Source: Paraburkholderia acidicola (GTDB lineage: Bacteria > Pseudomonadota > Gammaproteobacteria > Burkholderiales > Burkholderiaceae). Taken from it: 64,000 bases of DNA. The translations under genes and the position numbers were made by a program. Where the stretch lies: positions 682,001-746,000 of the forward strand of contig NZ_MTZV01000002.1 of NCBI RefSeq assembly GCF_002362315.1, given 5' to 3'. Within the stretch, counting starts at the first letter, position 1. Every line of letters starts with the position of its first letter. Shown here one piece after another: positions 25,438 through 33,375 of this stretch. The notes below the pieces were generated by a model, which saw nothing but the letters and a program-made list of their open reading frames with translations, did not search any database and had not been told where the DNA came from.

Positions 25438-26367
25438 TTATTCGAGATTTTGCACCTGCTCGCGCATCTGTTCGATGAGCAGCTTCAGCGTCATCGATGC
25501 GTCGGCGAGTTCCTTGGCCGCGGCCTTCGAGCCGAGCGTATTCGCTTCGCGGTTCAGCTCCTGCATCATGAAGTCGAGCCGCTTGCCTACCTTGCCGCCC
25601 TTTTCGATCACGTGACGCGTTTCGTTCAGGTGCGCGGTGAGGCGCGTCAGTTCTTCGGCGATGTCGATACGGATACCGTACATCGTCACTTCCTGGCGAA
25701 TGCGCTCGTTGATTTCTTCACGCGATACCGTCGACACGGTCGCAGCGCTATCGGGTGCCGCGATGCCGAGCGCTTCCTGCAGACGCTCGACGATCTTCTG
25801 CTGATGCTTCGTGATCAGTTCCGGCACGAGCGGTGTGATCTTCGCGACGATCGCCTCCATTTCGGTGACGTTGTTCAGCAGCATCGTGGCGAGTTGCGCG
25901 CCTTCGCGCGCGCGCACGTCGATCAGATCCGTGATCGCCTGCTTGCCGCAACCGAGCACGGCATCGCGCAGCGTCTCAGCGGCGACGCCACTTTCGGCGA
26001 GCACACCGGGCCAGCGCAGAATTTCACCCGTGCGCAGATGGCCCGCATCGGGAAACGATTCGAGCACGGCGCGCTCGAGCACCGCGAGCTGTTCGAGTGC
26101 ATCGCGGTTCAACGCGCCTGCGTTGGCCGCCTGTTCGCTGCGCTGCAAGTTGATACGGATATCGACCTTGCCGCGCGACAGCTTGTTCATCAGCATTTCG
26201 CGCAGCGTCGGTTCGCAGACGCGCACGTCTTCGGGCATGCGGAAGTTCAGGTCGAGGAAGCGCGAGTTAACGGTACGGAGTTCGACGGAAACGCTCACAC
26301 CGCCATTGCCCGAGGCCGCAGCGAGTTCGCGTGTCACGCTCGCGTAGCCAGTCATGCTGTAGATCAT
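25438..26367 (-). CDS. yicC: YicC-family endoribonuclease
   Basis: A 309-residue member of the YicC family (YicC-like N-terminal plus DUF1732 C-terminal), associated with RNA turnover and stationary phase; E. coli YicC has been reported as an endoribonuclease. The N-terminus MIYSMTGYASVTREL and the core VELRTVNSRFLDLNFRMPE are diagnostic, as is the C-terminal GKRLDFMMQELNREANTLGSK. The start at 26367 is fixed by MIYSMTGYA; a longer open frame upstream overlaps the promoter region of rph and is not supported. First gene of the yicC-gmk-rpoZ-spoT block. Confidence 0.95.
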   Translation of the reverse strand: MIYSMTGYASVTRELAAASGNGGVSVSVELRTVNSRFLDLNFRMPEDVRVCEPTLREMLMNKLSRGKVDIRINLQRSEQAANAGALNRDALEQLAVLERAVLESFPDAGHLRTGEILRWPGVLAESGVAAETLRDAVLGCGKQAITDLIDVRAREGAQLATMLLNNVTEMEAIVAKITPLVPELITKHQQKIVERLQEALGIAAPDSAATVSTVSREEINERIRQEVTMYGIRIDIAEELTRLTAHLNETRHVIEKGGKVGKRLDFMMQELNREANTLGSKAAAKELADASMTLKLLIEQMREQVQNLE

Positions 26368-26626
26368 CGTTCGTCTCGCGAAAGGGGCTGAGCGGAAAAA
26401 CGCAACGGCAACCGCAGGGTTTGCGCGTCGTTTCCGCGCTGTTTCCGGTACAGCCCGTGGATTCGAGTCGCCCGGCGTGTACGGGACGCGGGGCGTAGAA
26501 CGCGCATTATCCCATCTTTCGCGATAGCGCCCCGCGAAGCGGAACCAAGGCGAATGCGGCTCGCACCGCCGATCGGCGGTAAAATCGCGGTTTCCCTCCT
26601 CCCCCCTCCTTCCACGGTCCCCGACG

Positions 26627-27367
26627 ATGAACGACACCACGAAACGCCCCAGCGGCCGCCGCCCCGATCAGCTGCGCGATGTGCGCATCACGCGCCACTA
26701 CACGAAGCATGCGGAAGGCTCGGTGCTCGTCGAATTCGGCGATACGAAGGTGATCTGCACGGCGAGCATCGCCGAGCAGGTGCCCGGCTTTCTGCGCGAT
26801 CGCGGCCAGGGCTGGCTCACGGCCGAATACGGCATGCTGCCGCGCGCGACTCATACACGCAGCGACCGTGAAGCTGCGCGCGGCAAACAGACCGGGCGCA
26901 CGCAGGAAATCCAGCGGCTGATCGGCCGGGCGCTGCGCTCGGTGTTCGATCTCGAACGGCTGGGCGCACGCACGTTGCACATCGATTGCGATGTGATCCA
27001 GGCCGATGGTGGCACGCGCACCGCGAGCATCACCGGCGCATTCGTCGCGGCACACGATGCGGTCGCGAAACTGCTTACGACAGGTCGCATTGAAAGCTCG
27101 CCGATCACCGACTACGTCGCCGCGATTTCAGTCGGTGTGTATGACGGACTGCCGGTGCTCGATCTCGACTACGACGAAGACTCGCAGTGCGATACCGACA
27201 TGAACGTCGTGATGACCGGCGATGGTGGCTTCGTCGAAATTCAGGGCACGGCGGAAGGCGTGCCGTTTACCCGCGACGAAATGAACGCGCTGCTCGACCT
27301 CGCGCAAAGCGGTATCACGACGCTGATCGCGAAGCAAAAGGAAGCGCTGGAGATCAAGGGTGAGTGA
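26627..27367 (+). CDS. rph: Ribonuclease PH
   Basis: A 246-residue phosphorolytic 3'-5' exoribonuclease that trims tRNA 3' ends. Family elements: [45 protein letters not shown], and the phosphate/RNA-binding [17 protein letters not shown]. The DADGGTR-type catalytic block appears as [14 protein letters not shown]. Divergent from yicC and first gene of a plus-strand operon; its stop overlaps the start of rdgB by 8 nt. Confidence 0.97.
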   Translation: MNDTTKRPSGRRPDQLRDVRITRHYTKHAEGSVLVEFGDTKVICTASIAEQVPGFLRDRGQGWLTAEYGMLPRATHTRSDREAARGKQTGRTQEIQRLIGRALRSVFDLERLGARTLHIDCDVIQADGGTRTASITGAFVAAHDAVAKLLTTGRIESSPITDYVAAISVGVYDGLPVLDLDYDEDSQCDTDMNVVMTGDGGFVEIQGTAEGVPFTRDEMNALLDLAQSGITTLIAKQKEALEIKGE

Positions 27368-28004
27368 TCGTCAAGCTCCTGCGACCACGGCGGCAGCAAG
27401 TTCGCTGGCGAAAGTCGTGCTCGCGTCGAACAACCCGGGCAAGCTGCGCGAGTTCGCGGCCTTGCTCGGCGCAGCGGGAATCGAGCTGATTCCGCAAGGC
27501 GCGCTCAATGTGCCCGAAGCGGAGGAGCCCTATCCGACGTTTGTCGAGAACGCGCTGACCAAGGCGCGGCATGCCGCGCGGCTCACCGGCCTGCCCGCCC
27601 TCGCCGACGATTCGGGTCTGTGCGTACGCGCGCTGCGCGGCGCGCCCGGTGTCTATTCGGCACGCTACGCACTGCTCGCTGGTGGCGAGAAAAGCGACGC
27701 GGCGAACAACGCGCATCTGCTCGAACAACTGAAGGACGCGACCGATCGCCGTGCGTACTACTACTGCGTGCTGGCACTCGCGCGTCACGAGAACGACCCC
27801 GAGCCGCTGATCGTCGAAGGTCGCTGGCACGGCGAAATGCTCGACGCGCCGCGCGGCTCGAACGGCTTCGGCTATGACCCGCTGTTCTTCCTGCCCGCGC
27901 TCGACGCGACCGCGGCGCAACTCGATCCGGCTGTGAAGAACGCGCAGAGCCATCGAGCGATCGCGTTGCAGCAGTTGCTCGCGCGCTTGCGGGAGGAAGC
28001 ATGA
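27360..28004 (+). CDS. rdgB: dITP/XTP pyrophosphatase (RdgB/HAM1)
   Basis: A 214-residue house-cleaning enzyme hydrolysing non-canonical purine nucleoside triphosphates (dITP, XTP). Motifs: [13 protein letters not shown] at the N-terminus, [12 protein letters not shown], the metal site ADDSGL, and [11 protein letters not shown] followed by SHRAIAL at the C-terminus. Translation starts at GTG (27360), which overlaps the end of rph; a slightly long N-terminus ([12 protein letters not shown]) is seen. It overlaps hemW by 4 nt at ATGA, indicating translational coupling. Confidence 0.96.
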   Translation: MSDRQAPATTAAASSLAKVVLASNNPGKLREFAALLGAAGIELIPQGALNVPEAEEPYPTFVENALTKARHAARLTGLPALADDSGLCVRALRGAPGVYSARYALLAGGEKSDAANNAHLLEQLKDATDRRAYYYCVLALARHENDPEPLIVEGRWHGEMLDAPRGSNGFGYDPLFFLPALDATAAQLDPAVKNAQSHRAIALQQLLARLREEA

Positions 28005-29215
28005 GCGCGGCATCGGCGGGGGCCGGCGTGATCCAGGCGTTCACCGCGCCGGGCAGCATTCGACTCACGTCGCTGCCGCCGCTCGCGCTGTACGTGCATT
28101 TTCCGTGGTGTGTTCGCAAGTGTCCGTACTGCGATTTCAACTCGCACGAATGGAAAGGCGATGCGTTCCCCGAGAACGAATATCTCGATGCGTTGCGCGC
28201 CGACCTCGAGCTGGCGTTGCCGCTCGTGTGGGGGCGCCAGGTGCATACGGTGTTCATTGGTGGGGGGACGCCCAGTTTGCTGTCTGCTGCGGGCCTCGAC
28301 CGGTTGCTGTCGGATGTGCGGGCGCTGCTGCCGCTCGACGCCGACGCTGAAATCACGCTCGAAGCGAATCCCGGCACGTTTGAGGCTGCGAAGTTCGCGC
28401 AGTTCAGGGCGAGCGGCGTGAATCGACTGTCGGTTGGGATTCAGAGCTTTAATGAGGCGCATCTGAAAGCGCTCGGCCGGATTCACGATTCAACGCAAGC
28501 GCACCGCGCAGTCGAAGTCGCCGCGCACACCTTCGATAACTTCAATCTCGATCTGATGTTCGCGCTGCCGCAACAGACGCTTGCCGAATGTCAGACCGAC
28601 ATCGAGACGGCTCTCTCGTTTGCGCCGCCGCATCTGTCGCTGTACCACCTGACGCTCGAACCGAACACGCTGTTCGCGAAGTACCCGCCCGCGCTTCCCG
28701 ACGACGATGCATCCGCCGACATGCAGGAGTGGATTCACGAGCGCACCGCTGCGGCCGGTTATGAACGCTACGAAGTGTCCGCGTATGCGCAGCCGCATCG
28801 GCAGAGCAAACACAATCTGAACTACTGGCGGTTCGGCGATTACCTTGGTATCGGCGCGGGCGCGCATACGAAGCTGTCGTTTCCGAACCGGATCTTGCGG
28901 CAGATGCGCTACAAGCACCCTGCCACGTTCATCGAGCATGCGAAGGCTGGCAAGCCGGTTCACGAGGAACACGAAGTCGGACCGCGTGATCTGCCGTTCG
29001 AGTTCATGCTGAATGCGCTGCGGCTGGTTGAAGGATTTCCGGTGCATCGTTTCATCGAGCGCACAGGTTTGACGATGACATCGATCGAAAGCGCTTTAGG
29101 GGAAGCGGAAAAGCGTGGGCTGATTGCGCGGGATCATCAGCACATCGCGCCGACGCCGCTCGGTCAGCGTTTTTTGAACGATCTGCAGGAGTTGTTTTTG
29201 CAGGACGCATCGTAA
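28001..29215 (+). CDS. hemW: HemW-like radical SAM haem chaperone
   Basis: A 404-residue radical SAM protein of the HemW/HemN-like family, formerly called oxygen-independent coproporphyrinogen oxidase. The [4Fe-4S]-binding motif CVRKCPYC (about residues 37-44) matches the CxxxCxxC of HemW, without the fourth N-terminal element of true HemN. GGGTPSLL and SVGIQSF are the SAM-binding elements; a HemW C-terminal domain follows. HemW is thought to insert haem into respiratory enzymes. Third gene of rph-rdgB-hemW with a 4-nt overlap, as in many Burkholderiaceae. Confidence 0.95.
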   Translation: MSAASAGAGVIQAFTAPGSIRLTSLPPLALYVHFPWCVRKCPYCDFNSHEWKGDAFPENEYLDALRADLELALPLVWGRQVHTVFIGGGTPSLLSAAGLDRLLSDVRALLPLDADAEITLEANPGTFEAAKFAQFRASGVNRLSVGIQSFNEAHLKALGRIHDSTQAHRAVEVAAHTFDNFNLDLMFALPQQTLAECQTDIETALSFAPPHLSLYHLTLEPNTLFAKYPPALPDDDASADMQEWIHERTAAAGYERYEVSAYAQPHRQSKHNLNYWRFGDYLGIGAGAHTKLSFPNRILRQMRYKHPATFIEHAKAGKPVHEEHEVGPRDLPFEFMLNALRLVEGFPVHRFIERTGLTMTSIESALGEAEKRGLIARDHQHIAPTPLGQRFLNDLQELFLQDAS

Positions 29216-29271
29216 CGACTTGGCCTTGGATCAGGCGCGATGGCGCCGTTCCAGGGTACAATCCGCATCCC

Positions 29272-29361
29272 GGAGGTGTGGCAGAGTGGTTGAATGCACC
29301 GGTCTTGAAAACCGGCGAAGGGGCAACCCTTCCGTGAGTTCGAATCTCACCGCCTCCGCCA
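29272..29361 (+). tRNA. tRNA-Ser(TGA)
   Basis: A 90-nt class II tRNA: acceptor GGAGGTG / CGCCTCC with a T-G pair, discriminator G, encoded CCA. Anticodon stem CCGGT/ACCGG with loop CTTGAAA gives anticodon TGA. A long variable arm is present. The T6SS island begins on its 3' side, about 420 bp away. Confidence 0.97.
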
Positions 29362-29784
29362 GTCTTATCTTTCAAGTACCTTCAAAAAATCCCGTCAAGC
29401 TAGGTGGTATGGGGCTTTGCGGCGAGTCGATGCTTTCACGATTCAGATCGGTCCCGGTGAAACCACCCCATCCTCTTCCAAACAATTAAGAATCGAATAG
29501 CCCGATGTCACTTCCGACATGCTGGCATCAGGGACCGGCGCGCGCGACTCACGACACGCACGAAGAACTGCCGCTGATAGCGTTACTGGGTGACTCGATG
29601 GAACGGTTCGAGCGCGATCATCGGAAGATCGCGCGACGACCCGGGCTTTCTGGGGGACGCTCCGAAGACCTACACGTCCAGCGAATGATGCATGCCTCAC
29701 GACGCTCATCGTCCTGTCAAAAAACACAGGACCGAAATCCAGCGTGCCCCGTTCCGCTGGAGACGGACGCTGACCGTACAGCGA
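29362..29784. other. Spacer between tRNA-Ser and the T6SS island
   Basis: About 420 bp without a supported gene. It holds two inverted repeats: GCGCGATC/GATCGCGC (29612-29634) and GTCCTGT/ACAGGAC (29711-29732) with an A-rich loop. No duplicated tRNA-Ser 3' end is apparent. It may be eroded island boundary. Confidence 0.4.
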
Positions 29785-30036
29785 TCAGGTCAAACTCGAA
29801 ATGAGATGGCAACCACATGTAGCCCGGTGACCGTGCCGCGCAATCGGGATGCCGCTGTCGGTCATATTCGGGTCGCCTTCCTCGATGATGTTAGGTGACA
29901 CGTCTGGATGCTGCGGACACGACACCCGATCGCCCTTGCGAGCGACGAAGCGGCCATCGTAATGCATCGTCGTTGAGCCCGTTAGCACCTTGCCACCGTG
30001 GTCAGTATCGTCATCAACGCGAACAAGATTCATCAT
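29785..30036 (-). CDS. PAAR-domain protein (T6SS spike tip)
   Basis: An 83-residue PAAR protein that caps the VgrG spike and sharpens it. The order of features fits: VRVDDDTDHGGKVLTGS near the N-terminus, MHYDGRFVARKGDRVSCPQH in the middle, then GIPIARHGHRATCGCHL at the C-terminus with the Cys/His zinc ligands. It lies 9 bp after the stop of the LprI-like gene and is the last gene of the vgrG operon. Composition is high-GC like vgrG, unlike the AT-rich gene before it. The start may be either of two adjacent ATGs (30036 or 30033). Confidence 0.9.
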   Translation of the reverse strand: MMNLVRVDDDTDHGGKVLTGSTTMHYDGRFVARKGDRVSCPQHPDVSPNIIEEGDPNMTDSGIPIARHGHRATCGCHLISSLT

Positions 30037-30045
30037 ATCAACCTG

Positions 30046-30402
30046 CTATTTCTCGAGAAGAGTCTTCAAATAATCAACTCGCTGTTTGGTGATTGTGACG
30101 AGGCAGTCTTTTGTAATTAAGCCGGAACCCGCGCCTTGAGATTGCGAGGCCTCGGCTGCAATATAACCATTACACTGCTTTTCTCTATAGTTGAGCCAAG
30201 CCTTCTGCGACTGCTCAAACTCATCCTTGTATTGCGTGGATGTATATATTTTTTGATAAATCACATTGAGCTCTTTTTTTGAGCTATCCAGAGCTTGATC
30301 GGCACAGGATAAATCATCATACACATTCCCACTATCAACGCATGTCTTGGCAAACGAACTTAGCGGTAGCAATAAAAGAACCAAACAAATGAATTTCCTC
30401 AT
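30046..30402 (-). CDS. LprI/DUF1311-like periplasmic protein, putative immunity
   Basis: A 118-residue exported protein: signal peptide about 1-18 (MRKFICLVLLLLPLSSFA), then a small helical domain with Cys residues (TCVDSG, LSCADQ, EKQCNG, KDCLV) and the YDDLSCADQALD...QSQKAWLNYREKQC pattern of DUF1311/LprI. LprI of mycobacteria inhibits lysozyme. Here the gene directly follows a T6SS peptidoglycan-hydrolase effector (30-nt gap), so it is most simply its immunity protein; that is inference. The gene is strongly AT-rich (18 of 60 bases G or C in 30241-30300 by hand count), marking recent transfer together with the effector 3' end. Confidence 0.85.
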   Translation of the reverse strand: MRKFICLVLLLLPLSSFAKTCVDSGNVYDDLSCADQALDSSKKELNVIYQKIYTSTQYKDEFEQSQKAWLNYREKQCNGYIAAEASQSQGAGSGLITKDCLVTITKQRVDYLKTLLEK

Positions 30403-30432
30403 TACATCCTCAACAGGTTAGTGATTCTATGG

Positions 30433-33309
30433 CTACGGAAGCTCTATGGTATAAGGGTCTGGCCTGGAAGGCATTAGTCCCTGCGTTGTGCCATGTACAT
30501 GAACCGCACGTCCACTTCCATACCTATACCCAGTAATGCTTGCTTGATGGACGACATCTTCAACCCACGCTCTCGTTGCATCCGAAGCCTCGTCTAAAGC
30601 ATATGGATTTGCATAGCTCAAGTTATTTCCAACCAGAGAAGCCCCGCCGTTAGCCCGATCTTGTAAGTGAGCGAGAACCAGGGACCTTACCCTCTGAGAA
30701 ACGCGGCTTTCAGGGACATTTTGCACACTTCCATAAGCGCTTGGTCTCGGAGCATTGATGTCCGAGAACTGCCACCTTTCATTAATTACACCTCTAATTG
30801 TGCTCCACTTTTCAAGCCCAGACATCCGGCGGTTTAAAATGGTATCAACAACCGCACCGGCCTGTTTTCCCAAATTATCATCATTCAAGCTCAGCGCAAC
30901 CTCAGTTGCTGTAACTTTAATCAAATCATCTACATCTTGATCGGATAGTCGAAGAACCCTTGTTTTATCACCTGAATTAATGAAATTCCCGATGAACCCA
31001 ACCGGATGGAAATGCCACGGCGTCGGTTCCTTCGGGAATCCCTCAACACCCGTCACCTGCTCCCACCATTGCAGCTTGCCAATCCGCTCAAGCTCGCTTT
31101 TCCAAAGCCACAGCAGTTTCTTCATCAACGGATTGAGTTCTTCCCACTTGCCGGGACCACCACCCCATTCGCTTTCACACCGGACCACCAGATGCGATAG
31201 CGCCTCCGCGAGCCATGGCACCTGCTGCGCCGCTTTCAGTTCCTGTGCGGTGATCTTGCCATCGTGATTCGTATCAATCGCCTTTTCCAGCTTCGTGATG
31301 AGTTCGCCAGCGTTCACCAGCGACGTGCTCGGCTTGAATTCCGATTCGTCCTCGCCCTCAAGTAGCTGCTGCGTGACGTACAGGTAGCGCTTGAGCATGT
31401 CGATTGGCTTGATACTGCTGTTGTCGATCAGATCAAAGCCCGGCCAGTCCCACGGCCCGCACAGACGCGTGAGCGGATGATCCTTCTCACACACCCAGCC
31501 CTGACGCGTCGCACCGTCCTTTGTGCCGATCGTGATGTTCCACCAGCGCGGACCCGTGCCGTCCTCCTTCGCGACGTTCTCCGCGCCGAGTTTGTCGAGG
31601 TCAATGCGGCGGAACACATCACGGAAATCCGCCCCTGGTCCCTTCGCGTTCGAGACCTTCAACGGGAAGTTGCTCCAGCCCTTGACTACGGCTCTCGTCG
31701 TCTGACCCGCCAGACTGGCATCGACCCAGAGAGGTGTCCCGACTGGCTGGAGGTGCGGCGTTGCCGGAGGGTGTGCCTGACCGCTGGAATGAGGATGCGG
31801 ATGAGCCGGAGGGGCACCCTTCGGTTGTACCTTGATCCAGCGTGAACCTTGCGCGTTGCCGACGGGAACCAGACTCAGACCGATCTGCGTCAGCGTCTGA
31901 TCGGGTTCAGGAACATCCGTCACCAGCAACGCACCCGGCGAGATTTCCAGAAACGATTTAGTCTGCGCCCGGGATGACTGTTTCACCCGATCCTGACTGC
32001 GCTTGATGAACGCGCCCAGATCGGGGCCAGCGAACGTTTCCAGATGCAGCATCGGATGTGCGGGCTTCGGCGGCAGCGCGCTCGAATCGGTGTATTCCTG
32101 ATACTCGCCGATGTATCCGATCACGGTACCCGCGGCCACGTGGAACGGTTTTTTGAGCACTACCACCTGATCGAGGGGCTTGGGGTCGACCACGATATCC
32201 AGGTCCTTGACATATACCCAACCGTACGGAGCATGCGGCGAAGGGTCCTGCCCGACGACCGGTCCCACGGGAGTGCCGCTTTTGATCGTCGCGATCTTCG
32301 CCCAACCCGGTGTGCCAGATTTCTCCGTCTCCGAGATAATCAGTTCCGATCCCCTGGGAAGCAGGCCGGTAATCTTTCCGTTCGGCACCTCGCGCACGCG
32401 AATACCGACAACGGGTGCCGGGGCTGGCAGTTCCAGGTCGGGAGCGGCCGGTGTGGGCGACAGCGCCTGAAAATCGTTCTGAATGAATTTCGTAAGCGCG
32501 TCGGTATCCAGACCTTCAGATGGCGGCGGCGTCTTCGGCTTGGGAACATCCTGCGGGTCCTTCGCCCTGTCACCAACGCGGTAATAGCTGTCACCTTCCC
32601 AGTACGGCATCGGTGCAATGTGCGGCGCGTTCGGATCGGGCGTAGCGCTGGTATCGCTGGCGGCTTCCATTGCCAGTTGATACGCTGCCCAGTCCATCAC
32701 GTGCATATACAGGCTGAAAAACACCAACGTATCGCCATCGGGAGCCTTCGGCGGCTGGACAGGGGTGCTCGCTGCACTCGCAGGGTTCGGCGCACTTGCG
32801 GCCGCCGCCGGGGCACTTGCCGCGCTCGCAGCAGGGGCGGGGGCAGCGGCCGTGCTGGATGCCGCCGGAGCGCTCGCCGTGCCCGATTGGGCGGTAGCCG
32901 GTTTCGGGTCCGGCGGCGGCAGTTGCAGCTTGTGGCGGATCAGCACAAAGCCTGTCGAATACAGCGAAGTGCGCTTGTCCTTAAACACCAGTTCGGGATA
33001 TTTCGTGTCGAGCCGGTAGGCGACAACTTCACCGTCGGCAATCGCGCGGATGCCGCCGTCCTGTTTCAGCGCACTGGCGGTTTGCCCGTCGAAGTGAATC
33101 CCGCCATGCCAGAGACCGTTTGCGCCGAGCGGATAGAAACCGTTTCCGGCATTGCCGAGTGCCTTCATGTAGGTCATCGGGTCGCCTGCGTCGTCCTTGC
33201 CGGATGGCGCAAATGGAAAGCTCCATTTCACCGGCGTGAAGGGCGGTGCGGCAGGCGTGGCTGGAGCAGCCGGGGCAGCTGCTGCAGGGTGGGGATGCGA
33301 ATTGCTCAT
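30433..33309 (-). CDS. T6SS multidomain peptidoglycan-hydrolase effector
   Basis: A 958-residue cytosolic protein without signal peptide, encoded between vgrG and an LprI-like gene. Reading left to right: an M23-like peptidase fold whose elements are split along residues about 60-430 (HGGIHFD 68-74; YMHV 201-204; GTVIGYIGEY 395-403; LHLE 421-424), interrupted by an Ala/Pro/Ser-rich linker (131-190) and an SH3-like segment (about 300-375); another SH3-like part about 455-605; an EF-hand (DTNHDGKITAQE, 679-690); a CESEW...WHFHP block (711-767); and a SleB/Hydrolase_2-type cell-wall hydrolase (about 790-958) with candidate catalytic Glu803 (ATEVA) and a C-terminal HVHGT. The first His of the usual HxH is Met420, so M23 activity is doubtful. 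GC falls sharply after about residue 765. Confidence 0.87.
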   Translation of the reverse strand: MSNSHPHPAAAAPAAPATPAAPPFTPVKWSFPFAPSGKDDAGDPMTYMKALGNAGNGFYPLGANGLWHGGIHFDGQTASALKQDGGIRAIADGEVVAYRLDTKYPELVFKDKRTSLYSTGFVLIRHKLQLPPPDPKPATAQSGTASAPAASSTAAAPAPAASAASAPAAAASAPNPASAASTPVQPPKAPDGDTLVFFSLYMHVMDWAAYQLAMEAASDTSATPDPNAPHIAPMPYWEGDSYYRVGDRAKDPQDVPKPKTPPPSEGLDTDALTKFIQNDFQALSPTPAAPDLELPAPAPVVGIRVREVPNGKITGLLPRGSELIISETEKSGTPGWAKIATIKSGTPVGPVVGQDPSPHAPYGWVYVKDLDIVVDPKPLDQVVVLKKPFHVAAGTVIGYIGEYQEYTDSSALPPKPAHPMLHLETFAGPDLGAFIKRSQDRVKQSSRAQTKSFLEISPGALLVTDVPEPDQTLTQIGLSLVPVGNAQGSRWIKVQPKGAPPAHPHPHSSGQAHPPATPHLQPVGTPLWVDASLAGQTTRAVVKGWSNFPLKVSNAKGPGADFRDVFRRIDLDKLGAENVAKEDGTGPRWWNITIGTKDGATRQGWVCEKDHPLTRLCGPWDWPGFDLIDNSSIKPIDMLKRYLYVTQQLLEGEDESEFKPSTSLVNAGELITKLEKAIDTNHDGKITAQELKAAQQVPWLAEALSHLVVRCESEWGGGPGKWEELNPLMKKLLWLWKSELERIGKLQWWEQVTGVEGFPKEPTPWHFHPVGFIGNFINSGDKTRVLRLSDQDVDDLIKVTATEVALSLNDDNLGKQAGAVVDTILNRRMSGLEKWSTIRGVINERWQFSDINAPRPSAYGSVQNVPESRVSQRVRSLVLAHLQDRANGGASLVGNNLSYANPYALDEASDATRAWVEDVVHQASITGYRYGSGRAVHVHGTTQGLMPSRPDPYTIELP

Positions 33310-33375
33310 GTGACCCGGTTCTCGTTGTGCTTCTTGTCTGAAGAATTGTAGCCGGACGCGGTTGGCGTGAAACGG

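Noticed and set aside
29272..29361. tRNA-Ser as the attachment site of the T6SS island
   Set aside because: No duplicated 3' end and no integrase is visible on the far side (about 35.9-36.1 kb).
29505..29804. Plus-strand frame of 99 codons between tRNA-Ser and PAAR
   Set aside because: It overlaps the PAAR 3' end, lacks any motif, and its composition looks random.
30433..33309. Calling the effector an active M23 metallopeptidase
   Set aside because: The canonical HxH has Met420 in the first position and the fold is interrupted; only M23-like resemblance can be claimed.
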